Below, in pieces: positions 7,470 to 14,161 of a stretch of 14,764 nucleotides of DNA. Below the pieces are notes generated by a model. It saw nothing but the letters and a program-made list of their open reading frames with translations, had not been told where the DNA came from and searched no databases. Numbering within the stretch: position 1 is the first letter of the stretch; each line of letters opens with the position of its first letter. The DNA is from Bacteroidota bacterium (lineage in GTDB: Bacteria > Bacteroidota > Bacteroidia > Flavobacteriales > Weeksellaceae): positions 1 to 14,764 of the forward strand of contig JAEZWE010000101.1 of NCBI GenBank assembly GCA_023420435.1, in the 5' to 3' direction. A program made the position numbers and the translations under genes.

Positions 7470-8435
7470 TTATCTAAAACCTCCGGATCTGCTTCCTCCG
7501 GATCTGCTTCCTCCAGTTGAGTTGTTCATTCCTCCTGATCTAAATCCTCCATCTCCACTGGATCTGAAACCACCATTATCATAAGATCTTGTTCTTGGTT
7601 GTGTTTGTTGTGGATACTGTCTTGTATTGTTATTTTGATAACGAGGTTGTTCCGATCTCATTCTTTGCTGGTTATTATTTTGACGGAAACCATTATTTTG
7701 AGGCATTGTTCTTAAGCCTGAATTTGAATTGCTTCTGAAACGAGCATTTTGATTAGACATACGATTAAGTCCACCTTGGGTATAACTGTTGTTTAGTCTG
7801 CCATTTGCTCCACTTCTACGATAATTATATCCATTTCCATAGTAATAAGGAGAATAATATCCATAGTAAGGATTGTAGTAAGCATAATAAGGCATACCGA
7901 AACCATAAAAATTATGATAAGGATGATACATGCCATACCAATATGGGCTAAATCCAAAATCCCAATAAGGATTAAAACCATACCAACCTCCGTACGGAGA
8001 TCCCCAACCCCAAGAAAATCCTAATCCAAATCCGGATCCCCAATAAGAATTATAAAATCCCCAAGGATTTCCCCAGAAATTATCATAATAATTGGTTTCA
8101 TTTCCTGCATAAACTCCCCAATCCGAATCATCAGGTGTATTATTATTCCAATTTTCAAATCGGTTTTGCTGATAAAATGTATTTTTCTCACTATTTTCAA
8201 TAATACTGGGTTGATTCAAATTGTAGTCATAATATTCTCCAACTTGATTTCCTTCGTTATTAATGATAATTCCTTCTGGTAAAGTATCCTTATTTGGATC
8301 GTAATAAACACCGTCTGTTTCACTATAGCCACCCATTTGTGTTCCACATGAAACCAAAATCATCCCCATAAAAACAGCAAAAACACTTTTAGATTTAGCC
8401 ATTTCTAAGACGTTTCTGTATATATTTTTTTTCAT
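7470..8435 (-). CDS. Low-complexity aromatic/Gly-rich lipoprotein of unknown function
   Basis: I cannot assign a function. The frame is open from 8483, but the ATG at 8435 (321 residues) is chosen because a perfect -7 promoter element (8481-8488) would put the transcript start inside the longer version. An ATG at 8402 is the main alternative. The signal sequence ends in the lipobox ILVSC (Cys30), so the protein is predicted to be lipid-anchored. Beyond it are an acidic Asn/Tyr-rich part (about 35-100), a striking aromatic Gly/Tyr/Trp/Phe/Pro-rich region (about 102-205) made of PYY, WGF and YYG-like pieces, and a basic Arg/Asn/Gln/Ser/Gly-rich tail (206-321) ending in tandem GGSRSG and GGFRS units. 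This reads as a disordered, possibly self-associating or surface-coating protein. It is probably transcribed with the downstream FadL-like gene. Confidence 0.75.
   Translation of the reverse strand: MKKNIYRNVLEMAKSKSVFAVFMGMILVSCGTQMGGYSETDGVYYDPNKDTLPEGIIINNEGNQVGEYYDYNLNQPSIIENSEKNTFYQQNRFENWNNNTPDDSDWGVYAGNETNYYDNFWGNPWGFYNSYWGSGFGLGFSWGWGSPYGGWYGFNPYWDFGFSPYWYGMYHPYHNFYGFGMPYYAYYNPYYGYYSPYYYGNGYNYRRSGANGRLNNSYTQGGLNRMSNQNARFRSNSNSGLRTMPQNNGFRQNNNQQRMRSEQPRYQNNNTRQYPQQTQPRTRSYDNGGFRSSGDGGFRSGGMNNSTGGSRSGGSRSGGFR
7481..7514 (-). repeat. 15-bp in-frame tandem repeat in the lipoprotein tail
   Basis: Two perfect copies of a 15-base unit (7481-7495 and 7496-7510) plus four bases of a third. 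On the coding strand they encode the repeated GSRSG pentapeptide. Length variation between strains is likely. Confidence 0.75.
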
Positions 8436-8459
8436 AGTAACTGAAATTTTAATTTTAAA

Positions 8460-8467
8460 TATCTTTG
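8460..8467 (+). promoter_or_regulatory. Possible -7 element for proS
   Basis: TATCTTTG matches TAnnTTTG perfectly and is the best such match upstream of proS, but no TTG lies at the right distance before it and the leader would be about 120 bases. It overlaps the region transcribed from the opposing promoter at 8481-8488. Confidence 0.3.
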
Positions 8468-8480
8468 CACAACTTTCTGC

Positions 8481-8488
8481 CAAAATTA
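8481..8488 (-). promoter_or_regulatory. -7 element for the lipoprotein/FadL-like pair
   Basis: On the minus strand this reads TAATTTTG, a perfect TAnnTTTG. Transcription would start near 8475, about 40 bases before the ATG at 8435. This is why that start is preferred over the longer open frame. A TTG at 8516-8518 is 27 bases upstream, a long spacer. Confidence 0.45.
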
Positions 8489-8591
8489 TACCATAAATGT
8501 GGATTTTAGCAGGATCAATTTATTCTTTTATTAGATGATATTCTTATCGTAAAGTTAAAAAAAATAAACATAAAATAATTTTATTAAAAAA

Positions 8592-10067
8592 ATGGCAAAA
8601 TTAACTTCAAGAAGTGAAGATTATAGCAAATGGTATAATGAACTGGTTGTTAAGGCGGATTTAGCAGAAAATTCGGGAGTTCGAGGTTGTATGGTAATTA
8701 AACCTTACGGTTTTGCAATCTGGGAAAAAATGCGGGATGAATTGGACAGAATGTTTAAAGAAACCGGACATCAAAATGCCTATTTCCCCATTTTTGTACC
8801 CAAAAGTCTTTTTGAAGCTGAAGAAACAAATGCAGAAGGTTTTGCTAAAGAATGTGCCGTAGTTACTCATTATCGACTAAAAACCGATCCAGAAAATCCA
8901 AAAAAGTTAATTGTTGATCCAGAAGCAAAGTTGGAAGAAGAACTTATAGTTCGTCCAACTTCAGAAGCTATTATTTGGAATACTTATAAAAACTGGATTC
9001 AGTCTTACCGCGATCTGCCTATTCTTATTAATCAATGGGCCAATGTTGTTCGTTGGGAAATGAGAACAAGACTTTTTCTGAGAACTGCCGAATTTCTTTG
9101 GCAGGAAGGTCATACCGCACATGCTACTAAAGATGAAGCCATTGAAGAAACTGAGAAAATGTTGGAGGTTTATGCTGATTTTGCAGAAAGATTTATGGCT
9201 GTTCCTGTAATTAAAGGAATTAAAACTCCTTCTGAAAGATTTGCCGGCGCTGAAGAAACCTATTGTATTGAAGCGATGATGCAGGATGGAAAAGCTTTGC
9301 AAGCAGGAACTTCTCACTTTTTGGGGCAAAATTTTGCTGAAGCTTTTGATGTAAAATTCACCAACCGTGAAGGAAAAATGGAACATGCGTGGGCAACTTC
9401 TTGGGGAGTTTCCACTCGTTTAATGGGGGCTTTAATTATGGCGCATTCAGATGATAACGGTTTGGTTTTACCTCCAACATTGGCACCAATTCAAGTAGTA
9501 ATTGTACCGATTTTCAAAGGAGAGGAACAACTGAAGCAAATTGATAAAGTGGCGTTTGATATTGTAAAGAAGTTAAAAGCGAAAGGAATTTCTGTAAAAT
9601 ACGATAACGACGACAAAAACAAACCAGGGTGGAAATTTGCAGAATATGAACTAAAAGGTGTTCCTGTTAGAATTGCATTAGGAGCAAGAGATTTAGAAAA
9701 CAAAACGGTTGAAGTAGCCAGAAGAGATAATTTAACCAAAGAAGTTCAACCTATCGAAAATATCGAAATTTATATTGAAGATTTGCTTAAAAAAATTCAA
9801 GAAGATATTTATCAGAAGGCTTTTAATTTCAGAAAAGAAAATATTACGGAGGTTAATTCTTACGACGAGTTCAAAAAAGTTTTAGAGGAAAAAGGTGGAT
9901 TTATTTCAGCACATTGGGATGGAACTGATGAAGAAGAAGAAAAAATAAAAGAAGAAACCAAAGCCACCATACGCTGCATTCCTTTAGACAGCAAACTAGA
10001 AGAAGGTGTTTCTCTTATATCGGGAAAACCTTCAAAACAAAGGGTAATTTTCGCAAAAGCATATTAA
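8592..10067 (+). CDS. proS: Prolyl-tRNA synthetase, archaeal/eukaryote-like type
   Basis: This cytosolic class II enzyme charges tRNA-Pro with proline. The 491 residues fit the type that lacks the bacterial editing insertion and has an extra C-terminal domain. Visible parts are RPTSE (121-125) leading to motif 2 (about 154-175, with FLRTAEFLWQEGHTAHA), the GTSH proline/ATP site (239-242), and motif 3 (about 270-300, with GVSTRLMGALIMAHSDDNG). An anticodon-binding domain (about 300-405) follows, and the protein ends in tyrosine (KAY), as this type usually does. The C-terminal domain keeps the conserved segment TKATIRCIP, but the cysteines that bind zinc in several relatives are missing apart from C462. 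The gene stands alone, with an AT-rich leader. No clear terminator follows it. Confidence 0.96.
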   Translation: MAKLTSRSEDYSKWYNELVVKADLAENSGVRGCMVIKPYGFAIWEKMRDELDRMFKETGHQNAYFPIFVPKSLFEAEETNAEGFAKECAVVTHYRLKTDPENPKKLIVDPEAKLEEELIVRPTSEAIIWNTYKNWIQSYRDLPILINQWANVVRWEMRTRLFLRTAEFLWQEGHTAHATKDEAIEETEKMLEVYADFAERFMAVPVIKGIKTPSERFAGAEETYCIEAMMQDGKALQAGTSHFLGQNFAEAFDVKFTNREGKMEHAWATSWGVSTRLMGALIMAHSDDNGLVLPPTLAPIQVVIVPIFKGEEQLKQIDKVAFDIVKKLKAKGISVKYDNDDKNKPGWKFAEYELKGVPVRIALGARDLENKTVEVARRDNLTKEVQPIENIEIYIEDLLKKIQEDIYQKAFNFRKENITEVNSYDEFKKVLEEKGGFISAHWDGTDEEEEKIKEETKATIRCIPLDSKLEEGVSLISGKPSKQRVIFAKAY

Positions 10068-10121
10068 ATTACACATTAATAGTTTTTGATTTTAATATTA
10101 TATAATTTAAAGTTAATGAAA

Positions 10122-10150
10122 TTTGTTAGGTTGAAAAATACTTATCTTTG
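10122..10150 (+). promoter_or_regulatory. Promoter of the DUF937-OmpA gene
   Basis: TTTG (10122-10125), a 17-base spacer and TATCTTTG (10143-10150) match the Bacteroidota consensus TTTG-N17-23-TAnnTTTG perfectly. It lies 27 bases before the ATG at 10178 and is the best promoter in the window. Confidence 0.75.
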
Positions 10151-10177
10151 ATTACATTAACTTTAAATTAAACTATT

Positions 10178-11452
10178 ATGTCATTGAACATCATCGATTT
10201 GATTAAGGGACAACTTGGTCCCGCACTCATTTCACAAACAGCATCACAATTGGGTGAAAGCGAGTCTGGAATTTCAAAAGCAATCAGCGGATTACTTCCT
10301 GCGGTTGTTGGTGGTTTAGCAAATAATTCTAGTAATTCTTCAGTTTTAGACGCTATTACAAGTTCTTCAAATAGCGGTTTACTTGGAAATTTATTGGGTG
10401 GAACTTCAAATAATTCTCTAATCTCTACCATTCTTTCTGCAATTTTTGGAGATAAAGTAACTGGGTTGGTGAATGCCATTTCAAGTTTTTCTGGAATTAG
10501 TAATTCATCTTCCAATTCTTTGTTGAATATGGTTACAGGAGCAACTTTAGGATCAGTTGGAAAATACGCTGCTGATAATAATTTAGACCGCTCTGGAATT
10601 TCATCATTACTATCCGATCAAAAAGGAATTGTTTCAACTTTACTTCCTGCAGGTCTGTCATTAGCTTCTTTAGGATTAGGAAATTTTGGAGATCATTCAT
10701 TGGAAACTGAAAGAGTTACGGTAACGACTCCTCATGAACCTACAGTTGAAGTAAACAGAGGTGGAGCAACACATATAAATGTTGACAACAACGACAATAA
10801 TGGTGGTGGTTCTATTTGGAAATGGTTACTTCCTCTTCTACTTTTATTATTATTAGGTTGGTTTGTTTGGAAGCAATGCAATAAAAAAGAAGCAGACAAT
10901 ACGGCTGTAGTTACAGATTCAACAGTTGTTGATACTGATACAACCGTTATAGTTTCAGATACTGCTTCAATGACAAGAACAACAACTGATATCGACTTAA
11001 ACGGAACTGCATTAAAAGGTTTTGCTGGTGGAATGGAGGAAAGAATGATCAATTTCTTAAAATCGGATGGCTATAAAAACGCCGAGAATGATGCTGTTTT
11101 GAAAGATACCTGGTATGATTTTGACAATGTAAATTTTAAAATGGGTTCTTCAACAGAATTGGAAGCTGGTTCGCAAGTTCAATTAGACAATTTGTTAGCT
11201 ATTTTAAAAGCTTATCCTGATGCAAAAATTAAAATTGGTGGATATACGGATAAAACAGGAAATGAAGCAGATAACGTAAAACTTTCAGATGCAAGAGCTG
11301 AATTTATTAAAAAATGGTTGTCGGATAATGGGGTTTCGGCTCAGGTTTTAGATGCAGAAGGTTACGGAAGTAAATATGCTACAGTTCCTGCGGAAGCAAC
11401 GGACGCCGAAAGAGCGGTTGATAGAAAAATGGCTGTAAGATTTGCTAAATAA
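10178..11452 (+). CDS. DUF937-TM-OmpA-like envelope protein
   Basis: A 424-residue three-part protein. Residues 1-170 are a DUF937-like domain (start SLNIIDLIKGQLG, then SGLLPAVVGGLAN and repeated Ser/Asn/Gly-rich helices) with no signal peptide. A linker with NVDNNDNNGGG leads to one very hydrophobic helix (about 214-231), followed by a Thr/Asp/Val-rich spacer (about 240-275). Residues about 311-424 form an OmpA/MotB peptidoglycan-binding domain: YDFDNVNF, then GGYTDKTG and the SDARAEFIKKWL helix, with D358 and R373 at the same 15-residue spacing as the meso-diaminopimelate-binding pair D271 and R286 of E. coli OmpA. It would tie the membrane to the cell wall. If the single helix is a membrane anchor, DUF937 should be cytoplasmic and OmpA periplasmic. 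Own promoter and terminator indicate a single-gene unit. The role of DUF937 is unknown. Confidence 0.9.
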   Translation: MSLNIIDLIKGQLGPALISQTASQLGESESGISKAISGLLPAVVGGLANNSSNSSVLDAITSSSNSGLLGNLLGGTSNNSLISTILSAIFGDKVTGLVNAISSFSGISNSSSNSLLNMVTGATLGSVGKYAADNNLDRSGISSLLSDQKGIVSTLLPAGLSLASLGLGNFGDHSLETERVTVTTPHEPTVEVNRGGATHINVDNNDNNGGGSIWKWLLPLLLLLLLGWFVWKQCNKKEADNTAVVTDSTVVDTDTTVIVSDTASMTRTTTDIDLNGTALKGFAGGMEERMINFLKSDGYKNAENDAVLKDTWYDFDNVNFKMGSSTELEAGSQVQLDNLLAILKAYPDAKIKIGGYTDKTGNEADNVKLSDARAEFIKKWLSDNGVSAQVLDAEGYGSKYATVPAEATDAERAVDRKMAVRFAK

Positions 11453-11471
11453 TCTTTCATCATAAATTTTT

Positions 11472-11500
11472 AAACCGTCCAAAATTGGACGGTTTTTTTT
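11472..11500 (+). terminator. Strong intrinsic terminator after the DUF937-OmpA gene
   Basis: A G-C-containing perfect stem, AAACCGTCCA / TGGACGGTTT, closes on a four-base loop and is followed by T residues to 11500. It lies 20 bases past the stop codon. Confidence 0.9.
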
Positions 11501-11531
11501 ATTTTTTCATTAAAAGATTTATAAAATAAAA

Positions 11532-11563
11532 TTTGTTAGATTAATCTAACATTTATATTTTCG
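11532..11563 (+). promoter_or_regulatory. Promoter with embedded palindromic operator candidate
   Basis: TTTG (11532-11535) is followed after 18 bases by TATATTTT (11554-11561) or after 20 by TATTTTCG (11556-11563), each one mismatch from TAnnTTTG. The perfect 18-bp palindrome TGTTAGATTAATCTAACA (11534-11551) fills the spacer, where a bound repressor would block RNA polymerase. Confidence 0.6.
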
Positions 11564-11567
11564 CAGA

Positions 11568-12317
11568 ATGAAAAGATATTTATTTTTAATTTTTGCTTCA
11601 ACGGGAATTTTTAATTCAGCCCAAGAATCCACAATTCAAACTGATCGTCCTGATCAAACTGAATCACCTGCAATTATTCCAATTAACCAACTTCAAACTG
11701 AAATTGGCTTCATGTTTGAAAAACAAAATAAAGATTTTCAAAATTATTTATCTCCAACCATCTTATGGAAATACGGTTTAACTCAGAATATGGAATTGAG
11801 AATGATTACCGAAATAGCTACAAACTCCTTCAAAAATCAGAAAAATTTTGGAGTTGTTCCATTAACGTTTGGATTCAAAGTAAATCTTTTGGAAGAGCAA
11901 AATATGATGCCAAAAACTTCATTTATTGGACACTTAACGACTTCAAATCTAGGATCAAAACCCTTTCATACCAAACATATTGCTCCAAGTTTTAGGTTTC
12001 TTTTTCAACACAGCCTTTCCGAAAAATTAAATTTAGGATATAATATTGGTGCTAAATGGAATGGTGAAACACCTGATGCAACAGGAATATACACCATTTC
12101 TACAGCTTATGCATTTTCAGAAAAGTTGGGTGGATTTATAGAACTGTATGGATTTCTTAATAAATTTCAGTCTTCAGATCATAGATTTGATGGTGGAATT
12201 ACATACTTAATAAATCAAGATTTTCAGTTAGATGCATCTACTGGAGTTGGAATTTCTGAAATTTCCCCCGAATACTTTTTTTCATTCGGCGTTTCGTACC
12301 GTTTTCCATTGAAGTGA
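11568..12317 (+). CDS. Outer-membrane transporter-like protein (Phenol_MetA_deg type)
   Basis: A 249-residue exported protein, predicted to be an outer-membrane beta-barrel. It has a signal peptide (1-18, cleavage near NSA-Q) followed at once by TDRPDQTESP (25-34), the hallmark of proteins annotated as 'transporter' in Bacteroidota and resembling the family named for the MetA pathway of phenol degradation. The rest is strand-like, with repeated amphipathic stretches (for example LQTEIGFMFE, LNLGYNIGAKW, FQLDASTGVGI) and ends FGVSYRFPLK. The substrate is unknown, and the family name should not be read as evidence for phenol metabolism. The promoter holds a palindrome, so expression is probably controlled by a dimeric regulator. 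No clear terminator separates it from grpE, 70 bases downstream. Confidence 0.75.
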   Translation: MKRYLFLIFASTGIFNSAQESTIQTDRPDQTESPAIIPINQLQTEIGFMFEKQNKDFQNYLSPTILWKYGLTQNMELRMITEIATNSFKNQKNFGVVPLTFGFKVNLLEEQNMMPKTSFIGHLTTSNLGSKPFHTKHIAPSFRFLFQHSLSEKLNLGYNIGAKWNGETPDATGIYTISTAYAFSEKLGGFIELYGFLNKFQSSDHRFDGGITYLINQDFQLDASTGVGISEISPEYFFSFGVSYRFPLK

Positions 12318-12320
12318 TTC

Positions 12321-12373
12321 TGCCGAATTGTCCGCATCTTCGATTTGGCAAAAAGTTTGACAAAATAGTTTCA
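12321..12373 (+). promoter_or_regulatory. grpE upstream region: imperfect dyad and weak promoter
   Basis: TGCCGAAT (12321-12328) and ATTTGGCA (12343-12350) form an inverted repeat, 7 of 8 positions, separated by 14 bases. TTTG (12344-12347) in the right arm is 18 bases from TAGTTTCA (12366-12373), two mismatches from TAnnTTTG. No CIRCE element (the HrcA operator) is present. Confidence 0.35.
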
Positions 12374-12387
12374 GAAAAATAATTATT

Positions 12388-12927
12388 ATGTCAGAAAATC
12401 AAGATATACACGAAGAAAACATCAATCTTCCAGAAGAAAACAATGAAAATCAACAGGAAAACCCTGCTGAAACTGTGACATCGCAACCTTCTTCAGAAGA
12501 ACTTTTGGCAGAAGAGAAAGACCGTTATATGCGTCTTTATGCAGAATTCGAAAATTATAAAAAAAGGACCTTAAAAGAAAGAATGGAGTTTGCCCAATAC
12601 GCAAACCAAGACATGATGATTTCCATGCTGGGTGTTTTAGATGATTTTGAGAGAGCTTTAAAAGCAATAGCACAAAACGGAACAGAATCTGATCTTCAAG
12701 GTGTTGAATTGATTTACCAAAAATTCAAAAGCAAACTTTACGAAAAAGGCTTAAGAAATATTGAAGTTTCTGTCGGAAACGATTTTGATGTTAATCTTCA
12801 CGAAGCAATCACTCAAATTCCAGCTCCTTCAGAAGATTTAAAAGGAAAAATTGTTGATGTGGTAGAAACAGGATATACATTAAACGACAAAGTGATTCGT
12901 TTTGCCAAAGTGGTAACCGGAAATTAA
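12388..12927 (+). CDS. grpE: Nucleotide exchange factor GrpE
   Basis: GrpE releases ADP from DnaK and so resets the Hsp70 cycle in the cytosol. The 179-residue product has the usual layout: a disordered acidic Glu/Asn/Gln-rich tail (1-34), a long charged helix for dimerisation (about 35-75, with RYMRLYAEFENYKKRT), a helical bundle part (LGVLDDFERALKA, 81-93), and the C-terminal beta-domain that contacts DnaK (about 125-179). The family signature lies at 152-178, with GKIVDVVETGYTLNDKVIR. Length and domain order are normal. It precedes dnaJ by 23 bases on the same strand, so the two co-chaperones are made together; dnaK itself is not in the window. Confidence 0.96.
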   Translation: MSENQDIHEENINLPEENNENQQENPAETVTSQPSSEELLAEEKDRYMRLYAEFENYKKRTLKERMEFAQYANQDMMISMLGVLDDFERALKAIAQNGTESDLQGVELIYQKFKSKLYEKGLRNIEVSVGNDFDVNLHEAITQIPAPSEDLKGKIVDVVETGYTLNDKVIRFAKVVTGN

Positions 12928-12950
12928 TTCAGACAAAAATTTTAAAATAA

Positions 12951-14075
12951 ATGTCGAAGAGAGATTATTACGAAGTTCTGGAAGTTTCCAAAAGTGCTTC
13001 CGCAGAAGAAATAAAAAAAGCATACCGTAAAATGGCTTTAAAATATCACCCGGATAAAAATCCTGGAGATAAAGAAGCCGAAGAAAAATTTAAAGAAGCC
13101 GCAGAAGCTTACGAAGTTTTAAGCGACGATAACAAAAAAGCGCGTTACGACCAATTCGGACATGCAGGAATGGGAGCTGGTGGTTTCGGTGGCGGTGGTT
13201 TTGGCGGCGGAATGAACATGGAAGATATTTTTTCACAATTTGGAGATATTTTTGGTGGGCATTTTGGTGGCGGTGGTTTTGGCGGTTTTGGTGGCGGTGG
13301 AAGACAGCAAGTTCGCGGTTCCAATTTAAGAGTAAGGATAAAGCTTAATCTTGAAGAAATGGTGAACGGAACCCAAAAAACCATCAAAGTAAAAAAACTA
13401 AAATTAGCTCCAGGAGCAACTTCTAAAACTTGTCCAATCTGTAATGGAAGCGGTGCCCAAATAAAAGTGATGAACACCATGTTCGGACAAATGCAAACAC
13501 AAACTACTTGTGGAACTTGTCAAGGTGTAGGAAAAGTAGCAGATAAAATTCCGGCTGGTGCTAATGCTCAAGGATTAGTAAAAGATGAAGAAGAAGTTAC
13601 CATCCAGATTCCTGCTGGTGCAAGAGACGGAATTCAGCTAAATGTTCGTGGTAAAGGTAATGATGCGCCTTTTGGAGGAACTCCCGGCGATTTATTAGTC
13701 GTTGTAGAAGAAGAAGAGGATAAAAATATAAAACGTGAAGGTGATAATCTTCATCAGGAATTATACATTTCCTTTGCAGAAGCAGCATTAGGAACACAAA
13801 AAGAAATCCAAACCGTTGGTGGAAAAGTAAAAATAAAAGTAGATGCAGGAACACAATCCGGAAAAATTTTAAGATTAGCAGGAAAAGGTCTTCCAAGCTT
13901 CGACAGTTACGGAAAAGGCGATATGTTTGTTCATATTAATGTTTGGACCCCACAAAATTTGAATGCCGAACAAAAAGAATTTTTTGAAAATCAAATGAAA
14001 AATGGAGGCTTAGCAGCTGAACCTTCCGGAAAAGAGAAAACGTTTTTTGATAAAGTAAAAGATCTTTTCAATTAA
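12951..14075 (+). CDS. dnaJ: Chaperone DnaJ with a reduced zinc-finger domain
   Basis: DnaJ delivers unfolded proteins to DnaK and stimulates its ATPase in the cytosol. The 374 residues show a J domain (1-70, with the essential HPD at 33-35), a Gly/Phe-rich linker (about 73-118), a cysteine-rich region, and the two beta-barrel substrate-binding domains (about 120-345, with DAGTQSGKILRLAGKGLPS typical of the second). Classical DnaJ carries four CxxCxGxG motifs; this one has two, CPICNGSG (161-168) and CGTCQGVG (187-194), at the places of motifs 2 and 3. Motifs 1 and 4, which make zinc centre I, are replaced by LKLAPGATSK and DKIPAGANAQ. The C-terminus FFDKVKDLF looks complete. It is the second gene of the grpE-dnaJ unit and is followed by a terminator. 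Confidence 0.96.
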   Translation: MSKRDYYEVLEVSKSASAEEIKKAYRKMALKYHPDKNPGDKEAEEKFKEAAEAYEVLSDDNKKARYDQFGHAGMGAGGFGGGGFGGGMNMEDIFSQFGDIFGGHFGGGGFGGFGGGGRQQVRGSNLRVRIKLNLEEMVNGTQKTIKVKKLKLAPGATSKTCPICNGSGAQIKVMNTMFGQMQTQTTCGTCQGVGKVADKIPAGANAQGLVKDEEEVTIQIPAGARDGIQLNVRGKGNDAPFGGTPGDLLVVVEEEEDKNIKREGDNLHQELYISFAEAALGTQKEIQTVGGKVKIKVDAGTQSGKILRLAGKGLPSFDSYGKGDMFVHINVWTPQNLNAEQKEFFENQMKNGGLAAEPSGKEKTFFDKVKDLFN

Positions 14076-14089
14076 ATTTTAAAAATTAT

Positions 14090-14117
14090 AAAGGAAGCAA
14101 TATCGCTTCCTTTTTTT
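14090..14117 (+). terminator. Intrinsic terminator of the grpE-dnaJ unit
   Basis: Perfect 9-bp stem AAAGGAAGC / GCTTCCTTT around the loop AATATC, followed by a run of T to 14117. It begins 14 bases after the dnaJ stop codon. Confidence 0.88.
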
Positions 14118-14128
14118 ATTAATTTCAT

Positions 14129-14136
14129 TAATTTTG
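14129..14136 (+). promoter_or_regulatory. -7 element for the lipoprotein hydrolase
   Basis: TAATTTTG matches TAnnTTTG perfectly and lies just after the dnaJ terminator. Transcription would begin near 14141, leaving about 20 bases before the GTG at 14162. No TTG is seen at the usual distance upstream, only a T run. Confidence 0.45.
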
Positions 14137-14161
14137 GAATGAATTTATCTGCTCTTATTTT

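Noticed and set aside
7481..7514. CRISPR-like or intergenic repeat
   Set aside because: The 15-bp units are contiguous, in frame and encode GSRSG repeats; there are no spacers.
8436..8483. N-terminal extension of the lipoprotein to an ATG at 8483
   Set aside because: A perfect -7 element covers 8481-8488, so this ATG would be untranscribed, and the extension would put 16 extra residues before a normal lipoprotein signal.
8961..9386. 141-codon minus-strand open frame inside proS
   Set aside because: It lies wholly within a highly conserved synthetase gene, and its Phe/Ser-rich translation is typical of antisense to AT-rich coding DNA.
10168..10515. 115-codon minus-strand open frame opposite the DUF937 region
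   Set aside because: Its low-complexity composition mirrors the Ser/Leu-rich sense protein, and the sense gene has a perfect promoter and known domains.
12345..12362. Sigma-54-like promoter (TTGGCA then TTGACA) upstream of grpE
   Set aside because: The GG-to-G spacing fits, but the near-invariant C of the -12 GC is replaced by A, so the match is not good enough to claim.
12357..12385. TTGACA with TAATTA 17 bases later, resembling an E. coli sigma-70 promoter
   Set aside because: Bacteroidota use a different consensus, the -10 part is poor, and the start would fall at or beyond the ATG of grpE.
13145..13480. Pro-rich open frame on the minus strand
   Set aside because: It is the antisense image of the Gly-rich linker of dnaJ; GGT/GGC codons read as proline on the other strand. 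It has no start context of its own.
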